Below the pieces are notes generated by a model. The model worked only from the letters and a program-made list of their open reading frames with translations, was not told the DNA's origin and did no database searches. DNA of 64,000 nt. Source: Megachile rotundata. Taxonomy: Eukaryota; Arthropoda; Insecta; Hymenoptera; Megachilidae. Of this stretch, positions 1 to 12,505 are shown one piece after another. The stretch's first letter is position 1. Every line of letters starts with the position of its first letter. The DNA is taken from positions 372,001 through 436,000 of the forward strand of contig NW_027473342.1 in NCBI RefSeq assembly GCF_050947335.1. The letters are read 5' to 3'. The position numbers were made by a program, and so were the translations under genes.

Positions 1-109
1 CACAATCACACAATCACACAATCACACAATCACACAAGCACACAATCACTCAATCACACAATCACACACTCATACAATCACACAGTCACAATCACACAAT
101 CACACAATC

Positions 110-189
110 ACCTAATCACACAATCACACAATCACACAACCACACAATCGCACAAGCACACAATCACTCAATCAGACAATCACACACTC
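110..189 (+). repeat. Commonest fixed phrase, 80 bases (first full copy)
   Basis: Ten 8-base words come in fixed order: ACCTAATC, two standard units, ACACAACC, a standard unit, ACACAAGC, a standard unit, ACTCAATC, AGACAATC, ACACACTC. This copy has GCACAAGC as the sixth word. The tail with AGACAATC recurs about sixty times by eye through the window, for example ending at 1,242 and at 60,280. The TAA in ACCTAATC is the main source of stop codons in the array. The phrase is the most frequent higher-order word group here; no function is implied. Confidence 0.9.
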
Positions 190-285
190 ACACAATCACA
201 CAATCACACAATCACACAATCACATAATCACACAATCACACAATCACACAATCACACAATCACACAATCACACAATCACACAATC

Positions 286-294
286 ACACAGTAC
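286..294 (+). repeat. Odd 9-base word ACACAGTAC (first copy)
   Basis: Nearly all other words are 6 or 8 bases, so this 9-base word shifts the register by one. It is followed by a standard unit and then usually by ACAATC, ACACAATC, ACAATT. About thirty copies were seen, with the G near 291, 2,835, 5,125, 7,104, 60,105, 60,366, 61,209, 61,602 and 63,169 among others. It is probably ACACAGTC with an A inserted before the last C. Confidence 0.85.
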
Positions 295-804
295 ACACAA
301 TCACAATCACACAATCACAATTACACAAACGCACAATCACACAATCGCACAATCACACAATCACACAATCACACAGTCACACAATCACACTATCACACAA
401 TCACACAATCACACAATCACACAATCACACAGTCACACAATCACACAATCACTCAATCACACAATCACACAATCACACAATCACACAATCACACAATCTC
501 ACAACCACACAATCACACAATCACACAATCACACAACCACACACTCACACAATCACACAATCACACAATCACACAATCACACAATCACAATCACACAATC
601 ACGATTACACCATCACACAATCACACTATCTCACAATCACACAATCACACAATCACACAATCACACAATCACACAATCACACAATCACACAATCGCACAA
701 TCACAATTACACAATCACACAATCACACAATCACACAATCACACACTCACACAATCACACAATCACACAATCACACAATCACACAATCACACACTCACAC
801 AATC

Positions 805-860
805 ACACAGACACAATCACACAATCACAATCACACAATCACAATCACACAACCACAATC
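805..860 (+). repeat. 14-base ladder phrase beginning ACACAGAC
   Basis: Four 14-base steps, each an 8-base word followed by ACAATC: ACACAGAC, ACACAATC, ACACAATC, ACACAACC. About twenty copies occur, for instance near 3,310, 5,610, 8,460, 13,980, 20,820, 29,808, 39,390, 47,570, 54,423, 58,992, 62,005 and 63,640, some with extra steps. The arrangement is the same 8+6 alternation as in the CpG cassettes, but without CpG. Confidence 0.85.
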
Positions 861-1519
861 ACACAATCACACAATCACACAATCACACAATCACACAATC
901 ACACAATCACACAATCACAAAATCACACAATCACACAATCACACAACCACACAATCACACAACCACACAATCACACAACCACACAATCACTCAATCACAC
1001 AATCACACACTCACACAATCACACAGTCACACAATCACACAATCACACAATCACACAATCACACAACCACACAATCACACAACCACACAATCACTCAATC
1101 ACACAATCACACACTCACACAATCACACAGTCACATTAACACAATCACACAATCACACAATCACCTAATCACACAATCACACAATCACACAACCACACAA
1201 TCACACAAGCACACAATCACTCAATCAGACAATCACACACTCACACAATCACACAATCACACAATCACACAATCACACAATCACACAATCACACAATCAC
1301 ACAATCACACAATCACACAATCACACAATCACACAATCACACAATCACACACTCACACAATCACACAGTCACAATCACACAATCACACAATCACACAATC
1401 ACACAATCACACAATCACAAAATCACACAACCACACAATCACACAATCACACAATCACACAGTCACAATCACACAATCACACAATCACACAATCACACAC
1501 TCACACAATCACACAATCA

Positions 1520-1616
1520 CACGATCACACAGTCACACGATCACACGATCACACAATCACACAATCACGCAATCACAATCACGGTCACTCAATCACGGCC
1601 ACACAATCACGGTCAC
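1520..1616 (+). repeat. CpG cassette 1, type B
   Basis: Three ACACGATC words (the first two separated by ACACAGTC) lead to ACGCAATC, ACAATC, ACGGTC, ACTCAATC, ACGGCC and ACGGTC. Seven CpG lie within about 100 bases of an otherwise nearly CpG-free sequence. The matching copy is cassette 9 at 19,036. Type B has no GATTG inverted repeat and no GCGGTC word. Confidence 0.93.
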
Positions 1617-2605
1617 ACAATCACACAATCACACAAGCACACAATCACTCAATCACACAATCACACACTCATACAATCCCACAGTCACAATCACACAATC
1701 ACACAATCACCTAATCACACAATCACACAATCACACAACCACACAATCACACAAGCACACAATCACTCAATCAGACAATCACACACTCACACAATCACAC
1801 AATCACACAACCACACAATCGCACAACCACAATCACACAATCACACAATCACACAATCACACAATCACACAATCACACAATCACACAATCACACAATCAC
1901 ACAACCACACAATCACACAACCACACAATCACACAACCACACAGTCACTCAATCACACAATCACACACTCACACAATCACACAGTCACAATCACACAATC
2001 ACAATCACACAATCACACAATCACACACTCACACAATCACACAATCACACAATCACATAATCACACAATCACACAATCACACAATCACACAATCACACAA
2101 TCACACAATCACACAATCACACAATCACACAATCACACAATCACCTAATCACACAATCACACAATCACACAACCACACAATCACACAAGCACACAATCAC
2201 TCAATCACACAATCACACACTCACACAATCACACAGTCACAATCACACAGTCACAATCACACAATCACAATCACACAATCACAATCACACAATCACACAA
2301 TCACACAATCACACAATCACACAATCACACAATCACACAATCACACAATCACACAATCACACAATCACACAATCACACAATCACACAATCACACAATCAC
2401 ACAATCACACAATCACACAAGCACACAATCACTCAATCACACAATCACACACTCACACAATCACGCAGACAAAATCACACAATCACAATCACACAATCAC
2501 AATCACACAATCACACAATCACACAATCACACAATCACACAATCACACAATCACACAATCACACAATCACACAATCACACAGTCACACAATCACACAATC
2601 ACAAT

Positions 2606-2791
2606 CACGCAATCACACAATCACGATTGCACAATCGTCGATCACACAATCACGATCACACAATCACGATGACACAATCACGGCCACACAATCACGGTCA
2701 CAAAATCACGGTCACACAATCACGGTCACACAATCGCGGTCACACAATCACGCAGTCACACAATCACACAGTCACACAATCACGCAGTCAC
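2606..2791 (+). repeat. CpG cassette 2, type A (14-base CpG ladder)
   Basis: This is one of the richest CpG clusters: 14 CpG in about 186 bases. From 2,639 to 2,751 CpG sites fall exactly 14 bases apart (2,639, 2,653, 2,667, 2,681, 2,695, 2,709, 2,723, 2,737, 2,751), one per 8+6 word pair. It opens with ACGCAATC and an inverted repeat at 2,623-2,638, and ends with two ACGCAGTC words around an ACACAGTC. The TTG at 2,627 inside it is only the start of a repeat-made open frame. The partner is cassette 10. Confidence 0.95.
2623..2638. other. Short inverted repeat in cassette 2
   Basis: ACGATTG at 2,623-2,629 and CAATCGT at 2,632-2,638 are reverse complements with a two-base spacer CA. Seven-base arms are exceptional here because the array lacks G and so cannot normally pair with itself. 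The two-base spacer makes a stable loop doubtful in the centre; a slightly melted stem is more likely. The same 16 bases recur at 20,131-20,146. Confidence 0.85.
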
Positions 2792-3650
2792 ACAATCACT
2801 CAATCACACAATCACACAATCACACAATCACACAGTACACACAATCACAATCACACAATCACAATTACACAATCGCACAATCACACAATCACACAATCAC
2901 ACAATCACACAATCACACAGTCACACAATCACACAATCACACAATCACACAATCACACAATCACACAATCACACAATCACACAATCACACAATCACACAA
3001 TCACACAATCACACAACCACACAACCACACAATCACACAATCACACAACCCCACACTCACACAATCACTCAATCACACAATCACACAATCACACAATCAC
3101 AATCACACAATCACAATTACACCATCACACAATCACACAATCTCACAATCACACAATCACACAATCACACAATCACACAATCACACAATCGCACAATCAC
3201 AATTACACAATCACACAATCACACAATCACACAATCACACAATCACACACTCACACAATCACACAATCACACAATCACACAATCACACAATCACACACTC
3301 ACACAATCACACAGACACAATCACACAATCACAATCACACAATCACAATCACACAATCACAATCACACAATCACAATCACACAACCACAATCACACAATC
3401 ACACAATCACACAATCACACAATCACACAATCACACAATCACACAATCACACAATCACACAATCACACAATCACACAATCACACAATCACACAACCACAC
3501 AATCACATACTCACACAATCACACAATCACACAATCACACAATCACAAAATCACACAACCACACAATCACACAACCACACAATCACACGATCACACACTC
3601 ACACAATCACACAGTCACAATCACACAATCACAATCACACAATCACAATC

Positions 3651-3700
3651 ACACAACCACAATCACACAACCACAATCACACAACCACAATCACACATTC
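3651..3700 (+). repeat. ACACAACC triple phrase ending in ACACATTC
   Basis: Three 14-base steps of ACACAACC plus ACAATC are closed by ACACATTC. About thirty copies occur, some with two steps rather than three, for example near 4,460, 6,000, 21,170, 25,130, 28,020, 36,550, 46,580, 53,460 and 58,270. In most copies it is followed by one of the long pure runs of ACACAATC, so it marks the entry to those runs. Confidence 0.85.
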
Positions 3701-4895
3701 ACACAAACACACAATCACACAATCACACAATCACACAATCACACAATCACACAAGCACACAATCACTCAATCACACAATCACACACTCACACAATCACAC
3801 AGTCACAATCACACAGTCACAATCACACAATCACAATCACACAATCACAATCACACAATCACACAATCACACAATCACACAATCACACAATCACACAATC
3901 ACACAATCACACAATCACACAATCACAAAATCACCTAATCACACAATCACACAATCACACAACCACACAATCACACAAGCACACAATCACTCAATCAGAC
4001 AATCACACACTCACACAATCACACAATCACACAATCACAAAATCACACAATCACACAATCACACAACCACACAATCACACAACCACACAATCACTCAATC
4101 ACACAATCACACACTCACACAATCACACAGTCACAATCACACAATCACACAATCACACAATCACACAATCACCTAATCACACAATCACACAATCACACAA
4201 CCACACAATCACACAAGCACACAATCACTCAATCAGACAATCACACACTCACACAATCACACAATCACACAATCACACAATCACACAATCACACAATCAC
4301 ACAATCACACAATCACACACTCACACAATCACACAATCACACAATCACAAAATCACACAACCACACAATCACACAACCACACAATCACACAATCACACAC
4401 TCACACAATCACACAGTCACAATCACACAATCACAATCACACAATCACAATCACACAACCACAATCACACAACCACAATCACACATTCACACAATCACAC
4501 AATCACACAATCACACAATCACACAATCACACAATCACACAATCACACAATCACACAATCACACAATCACACAATCACACAATCACACAATCACACAATC
4601 ACACAATCACACAATCACACAATCACACAATCACACAATCACACAATCACACAATCACACAACCACACAATCACACAACCACACAATCACTCAATCACAC
4701 AATCACACACTCACACAATCACACAGTCACAATCACACAATCACAATCACACAATCACACAATCACACAATCACACACTCACACAATCACACAATCACAC
4801 AATCACACAATCACACACTCACACAATCACACAATCACACAATCACAATCACACAATCACACAATCACACAGTCACACAATCACACAATCACAAT

Positions 4896-5081
4896 CACGC
4901 AATCACACAATCACGATTGCACAATCGCCGATCACACAATCACGATCACACAATCACGATGACACAATCACGGCCACACAATCACGGTCACAAAATCACG
5001 GTCACACAATCACGGTCACACAATCGCGGTCACACAATCACGCAGTCACACAATCACACAGTCACACAATCACGCAGTCAC
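4896..5081 (+). repeat. CpG cassette 3, type A
   Basis: Same layout as cassette 2, 2,290 bases downstream, with one change: CGCCG at 4,926-4,930 in place of CGTCG. The inverted repeat is therefore one base shorter in each arm (CGATTG 4,914-4,919 and CAATCG 4,922-4,927). The partner is cassette 11 at 22,412. The 2,290-base spacing of A to A recurs as 2,298 in the second copy. Confidence 0.95.
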
Positions 5082-5829
5082 ACAATCACTCAATCACACA
5101 ATCACACAATCACACAATCACACAGTACACACAATCACAATCACACAATCACAATTACACAATCGCACAATCACACAATCACACAATCACACAATCACAC
5201 AATCACACTGTCACACAATCACACAATCACACAATCACACAATCACACAATCACACAATCACACAATCACACAATCACACAATCACACAATCACACAATC
5301 ACACAATCACACAACCACACAACCACACAATCACACAATCACACAACCCCACACTCACACAATCACTCAATCACACAATCACACAATCACACAATCACAA
5401 TCACACAATCACAATTACACCATCACACAATCACACAATCTCACAATCACACAATCACACAATCACACAATCACACAATCACACAATCGCACAATCACAA
5501 TTACACAATCACACAATCACACAATCACACAATCACACAATCACACACTCACACAATCACACAATCACACAATCACACAATCACACAATCACACACTCAC
5601 ACAATCACACAGACACAATCACACAATCACAATCACACAATCACAATCACACAATCACAATCACACAATCACAATCACACAATCACAATCACACAACCAC
5701 AATCACACAATCACACAATCACACAATCACACAATCACACAATCACACAATCACACAATCACACAATCACACAATCACACAATCACACAATCACACAATC
5801 ACACAATCACACAATCACACAATCACACA

Positions 5830-6650
5830 ACCACACAATCACACACTCACACAATCACACAATCACACAATCACACAATCACAAAATCACACAACCACAC
5901 AATCACACAACCACACAATCACACGATCACACACTCACACAATCACACAGTCACAATCACACAATCACAATCACACAATCACAATCACACAACCACAATC
6001 ACACAACCACAATCACACAACCACAATCACACATTCACACAAACACACAATCACACAATCACACAATCACACAATCACACAATCACACAATCACACAATC
6101 ACACAATCACACAAGCACACAATCACTCAATCACACAATCACACACTCACACAATCACACAGTCACAATCACACAGTCACAATCACACAATCACAATCAC
6201 ACAATCACAATCACACAATCACACAATCACACAATCACACAATCACACAATCACACAATCACACAATCACACAATCACACAATCACAAAATCACCTAATC
6301 ACACAATCACACAATCACACAACCACACAATCACACAAGCACACAATCACTCAATCAGACAATCACACACTCACACAATCACACAATCACACAATCACAA
6401 AATCACACAATCACACAATCACACAACCACACAATCACACAACCACACAATCACTCAATCACACAATCACACACTCACACAATCACACAGTCACAATCAC
6501 ACAATCACACAATCACACAATCACACAATCACCTAATCACACAATCACACAATCACACAACCACACAATCACACAAGCACACAATCACTCAATCAGACAA
6601 TCACACACTCACACAATCACACAATCACACAATCACACAATCACACAATC
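5830..6650. repeat. Block repeated at about 9,902-10,720 (offset 4,073)
   Basis: CGATC at 5,925 matches 9,998, ACCTAATC at 6,296 matches 10,369, CAGTC at 6,490 matches 10,563 and the next ACCTAATC at 6,534 matches 10,607, all offset 4,073. The right limit is near 6,650, where the downstream copy goes on with ACACCATC and ACGCAATC instead. This stretch therefore joins block 1 material to the later blocks. Confidence 0.85.
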
Positions 6651-6807
6651 ACACAATCACACAATCACACAATCACAATCACACAATCACAATCACACAA
6701 TCACACAATCACACAATCACACAATCACACAATCACACAATCACACAATCACACAATCACACAGTCACACAATCACACAATCACACACTCACACAATCAC
6801 ACAATCA

Positions 6808-6964
6808 CACGATCACACAACCACACGATCACACGATCACACAATCACACAATCACGCAATCACAATCACGGTCACTCAATCACGGTCACAAAATCACGG
6901 TCACACAATCACGGTCACACAATCGCGGTCACACAATCACGCAGTCACACAATCACGCAGTCAC
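6808..6964 (+). repeat. CpG cassette 4, hybrid H
   Basis: The first half (ACACGATC words, ACGCAATC, ACAATC, ACGGTC, ACTCAATC) is type B; the second half (ACGGTC, ACAAAATC, ACGGTC, GCGGTC, ACGCAGTC twice) is type A. The ACGGCC step shared by A and B is missing. The flanks agree: the left side is like that of B, the right side (9-base word, ACAATT) like that of A. ACACAACC stands between the first two CGATC words. Partner: cassette 7. Confidence 0.92.
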
Positions 6965-7499
6965 ACAATCACTCAATCACACAATCACACAATCACACAA
7001 TCTCACAATCACACAATCACACAATCACACAATCACACAATCACACAATCACACAATCACACAATCACACAATCACACAATCACACAATCACACAATCAC
7101 ACAGTACACACAATCACAATCACACAATCACAATTACACAATCGCACAATCACACAATAACATAATCACACAATCACACAAGCACACAATCACTCAATCA
7201 CTCAATCACACAATCACACAATCACACAATCACAATCACACAATCACAATCACACAATCACAATCACACAATCACAATCACAATAACACAATCACAATCA
7301 CACAATCACAATCACACAACCACAATCACACAATCACACAATCACACAATCACACAATCACACAATCACACAATCACACAATCACACAATCACACAATCA
7401 CACAATCACACAATCACACAACCACACAATCACACAAGCACACAGTCACTCAATCACACAATCACACACTCACACAATCACACAATCACACAGTCACAA

Positions 7500-9830
7500 T
7501 CACACAATCACACAATCACACAATCACCTAATCACACAATCACACAATCACACAACCACACAATCACACAAGCACACAATCACTCAATCAGACAATCACA
7601 CACTCACACAATCACACAATCACACAATCACACAATCACACAATCACACCATCACGCAATCACACAATCACACAATCACACAATCACACAACCACACAAT
7701 CACACAAGCACACAATCACTCAATCACACAATCACACACTCATACAATCACACTGTCACAATCACACAATCACACAATCACCTAATCACACAATCACACA
7801 ATCACACAACCACACAATCGCACAAGCACACAATCACTCAATCAGACAATCACACACTCACACAATCACACAATCACACAATCACACAATCACATAATCA
7901 CACAATCACACAATCACACAATCACACAATCACACAATCACACAATCACACAGTACACACAATCACAATCACACAATCACAATTACACAAACGCACAATC
8001 ACACAATCGCACAATCACACAATCACACAATCACACAGTCACACAATCACACTATCACACAATCACACAATCACACAATCACACAATCACACAGTCACAC
8101 AATCACACAATCACTCAATCACACAATCACACAATCACACAATCACACAATCACACAATCTCACAACCACACAATCACACAATCACACAATCACACAACC
8201 ACACACTCACACAATCACACAATCACACAATCACACAATCACACAATCACAATCACACAATCACGATTACACCATCACACAATCACACTATCTCACAATC
8301 ACACAATCACACAGTCACACAATCACACAATCACACAATCACACAATCACACAATCGCACAATCACAATTACACAATCACACAATCACACAATCACACAA
8401 TCACACACTCACACAATCACACAATCACACAATCACACAATCACACACTCACACAATCACACAGACACAATCACACAATCACAATCACACAATCACAATC
8501 ACACAACCACAATCACACAATCACACAATCACACAATCACACAATCACACAATCACACAATCACAAAATCACACAATCACACAATCACACAACCACACAA
8601 TCACACAACCACACAATCACACAACCACACAATCACTCAATCACACAATCACACACTCACACAATCACACAGTCACACAATCACACAATCACACAATCAC
8701 ACAATCACACAACCACACAATCACACAACCACACAATCACTCAATCACACAATCACACACTCACACAATCACACAGTCACATTAACACAATCACACAATC
8801 ACACAATCACCTAATCACACAATCACACAATCACAGAACCACACAATCACACAAGCACACAATCACTCAATCAGACAATCACACACTCACACAATCACAC
8901 AATCACACAATCACACAATCACATAATCACACAATCACACAATCACACAATCACACAATCACACAACCACACAATCACACAATCACACAATCACACAATC
9001 ACACAATCACCTAATCACACAATCACACAATCACACAACCACACAATGACACAAGCACACAATCACGCAATCACACAATCACACACTCACACAGTCACAA
9101 TCACACAGTCACAATCACACAATCACAATCACACAATCACAATCACACAATCACACAATCACACAATCACACAATCACACAATCACACAATCACACAATC
9201 ACACAATCACACAGTCACACAATCACACAATCACACACTCACACAATCACACAATCACACGATCACACAATCACACGATCACACGATCACACAATCACAC
9301 AATCACGCAATCACAATCACGGTCACTCAATCACGGTCACAAAATCACGGTCACACAATCACGGTCACACAATCGCGGTCACACAATCGCGGTCACACAA
9401 TCACGCAGTCACACAATCACGCAGTCACACAATCACTCAATCACACAATCACACAATCACACGATCTCACAATCACACAATCACACAATCACACAATCAC
9501 ACAATCACACAAACACACAATCACACAATCACACAGTCACACAATCACACAGTACACACAATCACAATCACACAATCACAATTACACAATCGCAGAATCA
9601 CACAATAACACAATCACACAATCACACAAGCACACAATCACTCAATCACTCAATCACACAATCACACAATCACACAATCACAATCACACAATCACAATCA
9701 CACAATCACAATCACAATCACACAATCACAATCACACAATCACAATCACACAACCACAATCACACAATCACACAATCACACAATCACACAATCACACAAT
9801 CACACAATCACACAATCACACAATCACACA
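7500..9830. repeat. Part of block 2 also repeated at 10,578-12,910 (offset 3,078)
   Basis: ACCTAATC at 7,529 matches 10,607, ACACCATC at 7,650 matches 10,728, the ATG at 9,046 matches 12,124 and ACACAACC near 9,751 matches 12,829. This is a direct repeat with a 3,078-base period. The copies differ mostly in the length of the pure run at the right end. Confidence 0.88.
9258..9427 (+). repeat. CpG cassette 5, hybrid H with doubled GCGGTC
   Basis: Layout as cassette 4, but with two GCGGTC steps instead of one and ACACAATC between the first CGATC words. The doubling adds one 14-base step. The same form is found at 12,336 and 16,678, so the duplication came before the larger block copies. Confidence 0.92.
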
Positions 9831-10577
9831 ATCACACAATCACACAATCACACAATCACACAATCACACAATCACACAATCACACAATCACACAATCACA
9901 CAACCACACAATCACACACTCACACAATCACACAATCACACAATCACACAATCACAAAATCACACAACCACACAATCACACAACCACACAATCACACGAT
10001 CACACACTCACACAATCACACAGTCACAATCACACAATCACAATCACACAATCACAATCACACAACCACAATCACACAACCACAATCACACAACCACAAT
10101 CACACATTCACACAAACACACAATCACACAATCACACAATCACACAATCACACAATCACACAATCACACAATCACACAATCACACAAGCACACAATCACT
10201 CAATCACACAATCACACACTCACACAATCACACAGTCACAATCACACAGTCACAATCACACAATCACAATCACACAATCACAATCACACAATCACACAAT
10301 CACACAATCACACAATCACACAATCACACAATCACACAATCACACAATCACACAATCACAAAATCACCTAATCACACAATCACACAATCACACAACCACA
10401 CAATCACACAAGCACACAATCACTCAATCAGACAATCACACACTCACACAATCACACAATCACACAATCACAAAATCACACAATCACACAATCACACAAC
10501 CACACAATCACACAACCACACAATCACTCAATCACACAATCACACACTCACACAATCACACAGTCACAATCACACAA
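9831..10577. repeat. Linking stretch made from block 1 words
   Basis: After a pure run to about 9,900 the word order follows 5,830-6,500 of block 1. No CpG cassette is present; one isolated CGATC word stands at 9,997. The 3,078-base repeat restarts at its right edge. Confidence 0.8.
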
Positions 10578-12335
10578 TCACACAATCACACAATCACACA
10601 ATCACCTAATCACACAATCACACAATCACACAACCACACAATCACACAAGCACACAATCACTCAATCAGACAATCACACACTCACACAATCACACAATCA
10701 CACAATCACACAATCACACAATCACACCATCACGCAATCACACAATCACACAATCACACAATCACACAACCACACAATCACACAAGCACACAATCACTCA
10801 ATCACACAATCACACACTCATACAATCACACTGTCACAATCACACAATCACACAATCACCTAATCACACAATCACACAATCACACAACCACACAATCGCA
10901 CAAGCACACAATCACTCAATCAGACAATCACACACTCACACAATCACACAATCACACAATCACACAATCACATAATCACACAATCACACAATCACACAAT
11001 CACACAATCACACAATCACACAATCACACAGTACACACAATCACAATCACACAATCACAATTACACAAACGCACAATCACACAATCGCACAATCACACAA
11101 TCACACAATCACACAGTCACACAATCACACTATCACACAATCACACAATCACACAATCACACAATCACACAGTCACACAATCACACAATCACTCAATCAC
11201 ACAATCACACAATCACACAATCACACAATCACACAATCTCACAACCACACAATCACACAATCACACAATCACACAACCACACACTCACACAATCACACAA
11301 TCACACAATCACACAATCACACAATCACAATCACACAATCACGATTACACCATCACACAATCACACTATCTCACAATCACACAATCACACAGTCACACAA
11401 TCACACAATCACACAATCACACAATCACACAATCGCACAATCACAATTACACAATCACACAATCACACAATCACACAATCACACACTCACACAATCACAC
11501 AATCACACAATCACACAATCACACACTCACACAATCACACAGACACAATCACACAATCACAATCACACAATCACAATCACACAACCACAATCACACAATC
11601 ACACAATCACACAATCACACAATCACACAATCACACAATCACAAAATCACACAATCACACAATCACACAACCACACAATCACACAACCACACAATCACAC
11701 AACCACACAATCACTCAATCACACAATCACACACTCACACAATCACACAGTCACACAATCACACAATCACACAATCACACAATCACACAACCACACAATC
11801 ACACAACCACACAATCACTCAATCACACAATCACACACTCACACAATCACACAGTCACATTAACACAATCACACAATCACACAATCACCTAATCACACAA
11901 TCACACAATCACAGAACCACACAATCACACAAGCACACAATCACTCAATCAGACAATCACACACTCACACAATCACACAATCACACAATCACACAATCAC
12001 ATAATCACACAATCACACAATCACACAATCACACAATCACACAACCACACAATCACACAATCACACAATCACACAATCACACAATCACCTAATCACACAA
12101 TCACACAATCACACAACCACACAATGACACAAGCACACAATCACGCAATCACACAATCACACACTCACACAGTCACAATCACACAGTCACAATCACACAA
12201 TCACAATCACACAATCACAATCACACAATCACACAATCACACAATCACACAATCACACAATCACACAATCACACAATCACACAATCACACAGTCACACAA
12301 TCACACAATCACACACTCACACAATCACACAATCA

Positions 12336-12505
12336 CACGATCACACAATCACACGATCACACGATCACACAATCACACAATCACGCAATCACAATCACGG
12401 TCACTCAATCACGGTCACAAAATCACGGTCACACAATCACGGTCACACAATCGCGGTCACACAATCGCGGTCACACAATCACGCAGTCACACAATCACGC
12501 AGTCA
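12336..12505 (+). repeat. CpG cassette 6, hybrid H with doubled GCGGTC
   Basis: Same as cassette 5, displaced by 3,078. Two GCGGTC words and ACGCAGTC twice close the ladder, followed by ACTCAATC and, some 25 bases on, ACACGATC with an adjoining ACAATC-like word. Confidence 0.92.

Larger units (their letters stand above)
1..944. repeat. Sub-block present three times (1, 13,175 and 17,517)
   Basis: The words ACACAAGC at 32-39, the 9-base word at 286, AAACG at 327 and CAAAATC at 918 recur at offsets 13,174 and 17,516. After about 944 the copy at 13,175 breaks away at 14,119, while the copy at 17,517 goes on. The stretch therefore carries the left end of block 1 and the right end of the 4,342-base repeat. 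Confidence 0.88.
1..6530. repeat. Higher-order block 1, left copy (partner 17,517-24,055)
   Basis: Landmark words keep a constant offset of 17,516 to a second copy: AAACG at 327 and 17,843, the first CGATC at 1,522 and 19,038, ACCTAATC near 2,145 and 19,661. Between about 2,421 and 3,508 the offset is 17,508, one 8-base unit less, and then it returns to 17,516. Point differences are rare, for example T at 3,508 against C at 21,016. The copies part at about 6,530/24,055. The block contains cassettes at 1,520, 2,606 and 4,896. Its left end lies outside the window. Confidence 0.9.
6700..9830. repeat. Higher-order block 2 (partner 14,120-17,250, offset 7,420)
   Basis: The hybrid cassette at 6,808 matches 14,228, ACCTAATC at 7,529 matches 14,949, CAAAATC near 8,565 matches 15,985 and the ATG at 9,046 matches 16,466; the offset is 7,420 throughout, with very few differences (G at 9,536 is A in the partner). 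From about 7,500 the same sequence also recurs at offset 3,078. The right limit falls inside a pure ACACAATC run and cannot be placed exactly. Confidence 0.88.

Noticed and set aside
2623..2638. Intrinsic terminator or protein operator at the inverted repeat
   Set aside because: The arms are short, the spacer is two bases, no T run follows and no gene lies near. It is kept only as a structural site.
2627..6536. Open frames of 1,223 and 539 codons (2,627-6,298 and 4,917-6,536)
   Set aside because: Both start at TTG inside CpG cassettes and consist only of the octapeptide HNHTITQS and its variants. They overlap one another in different frames with the same peptide, end at the TAA of ACCTAATC, and have no domain, leader or separate codon use.
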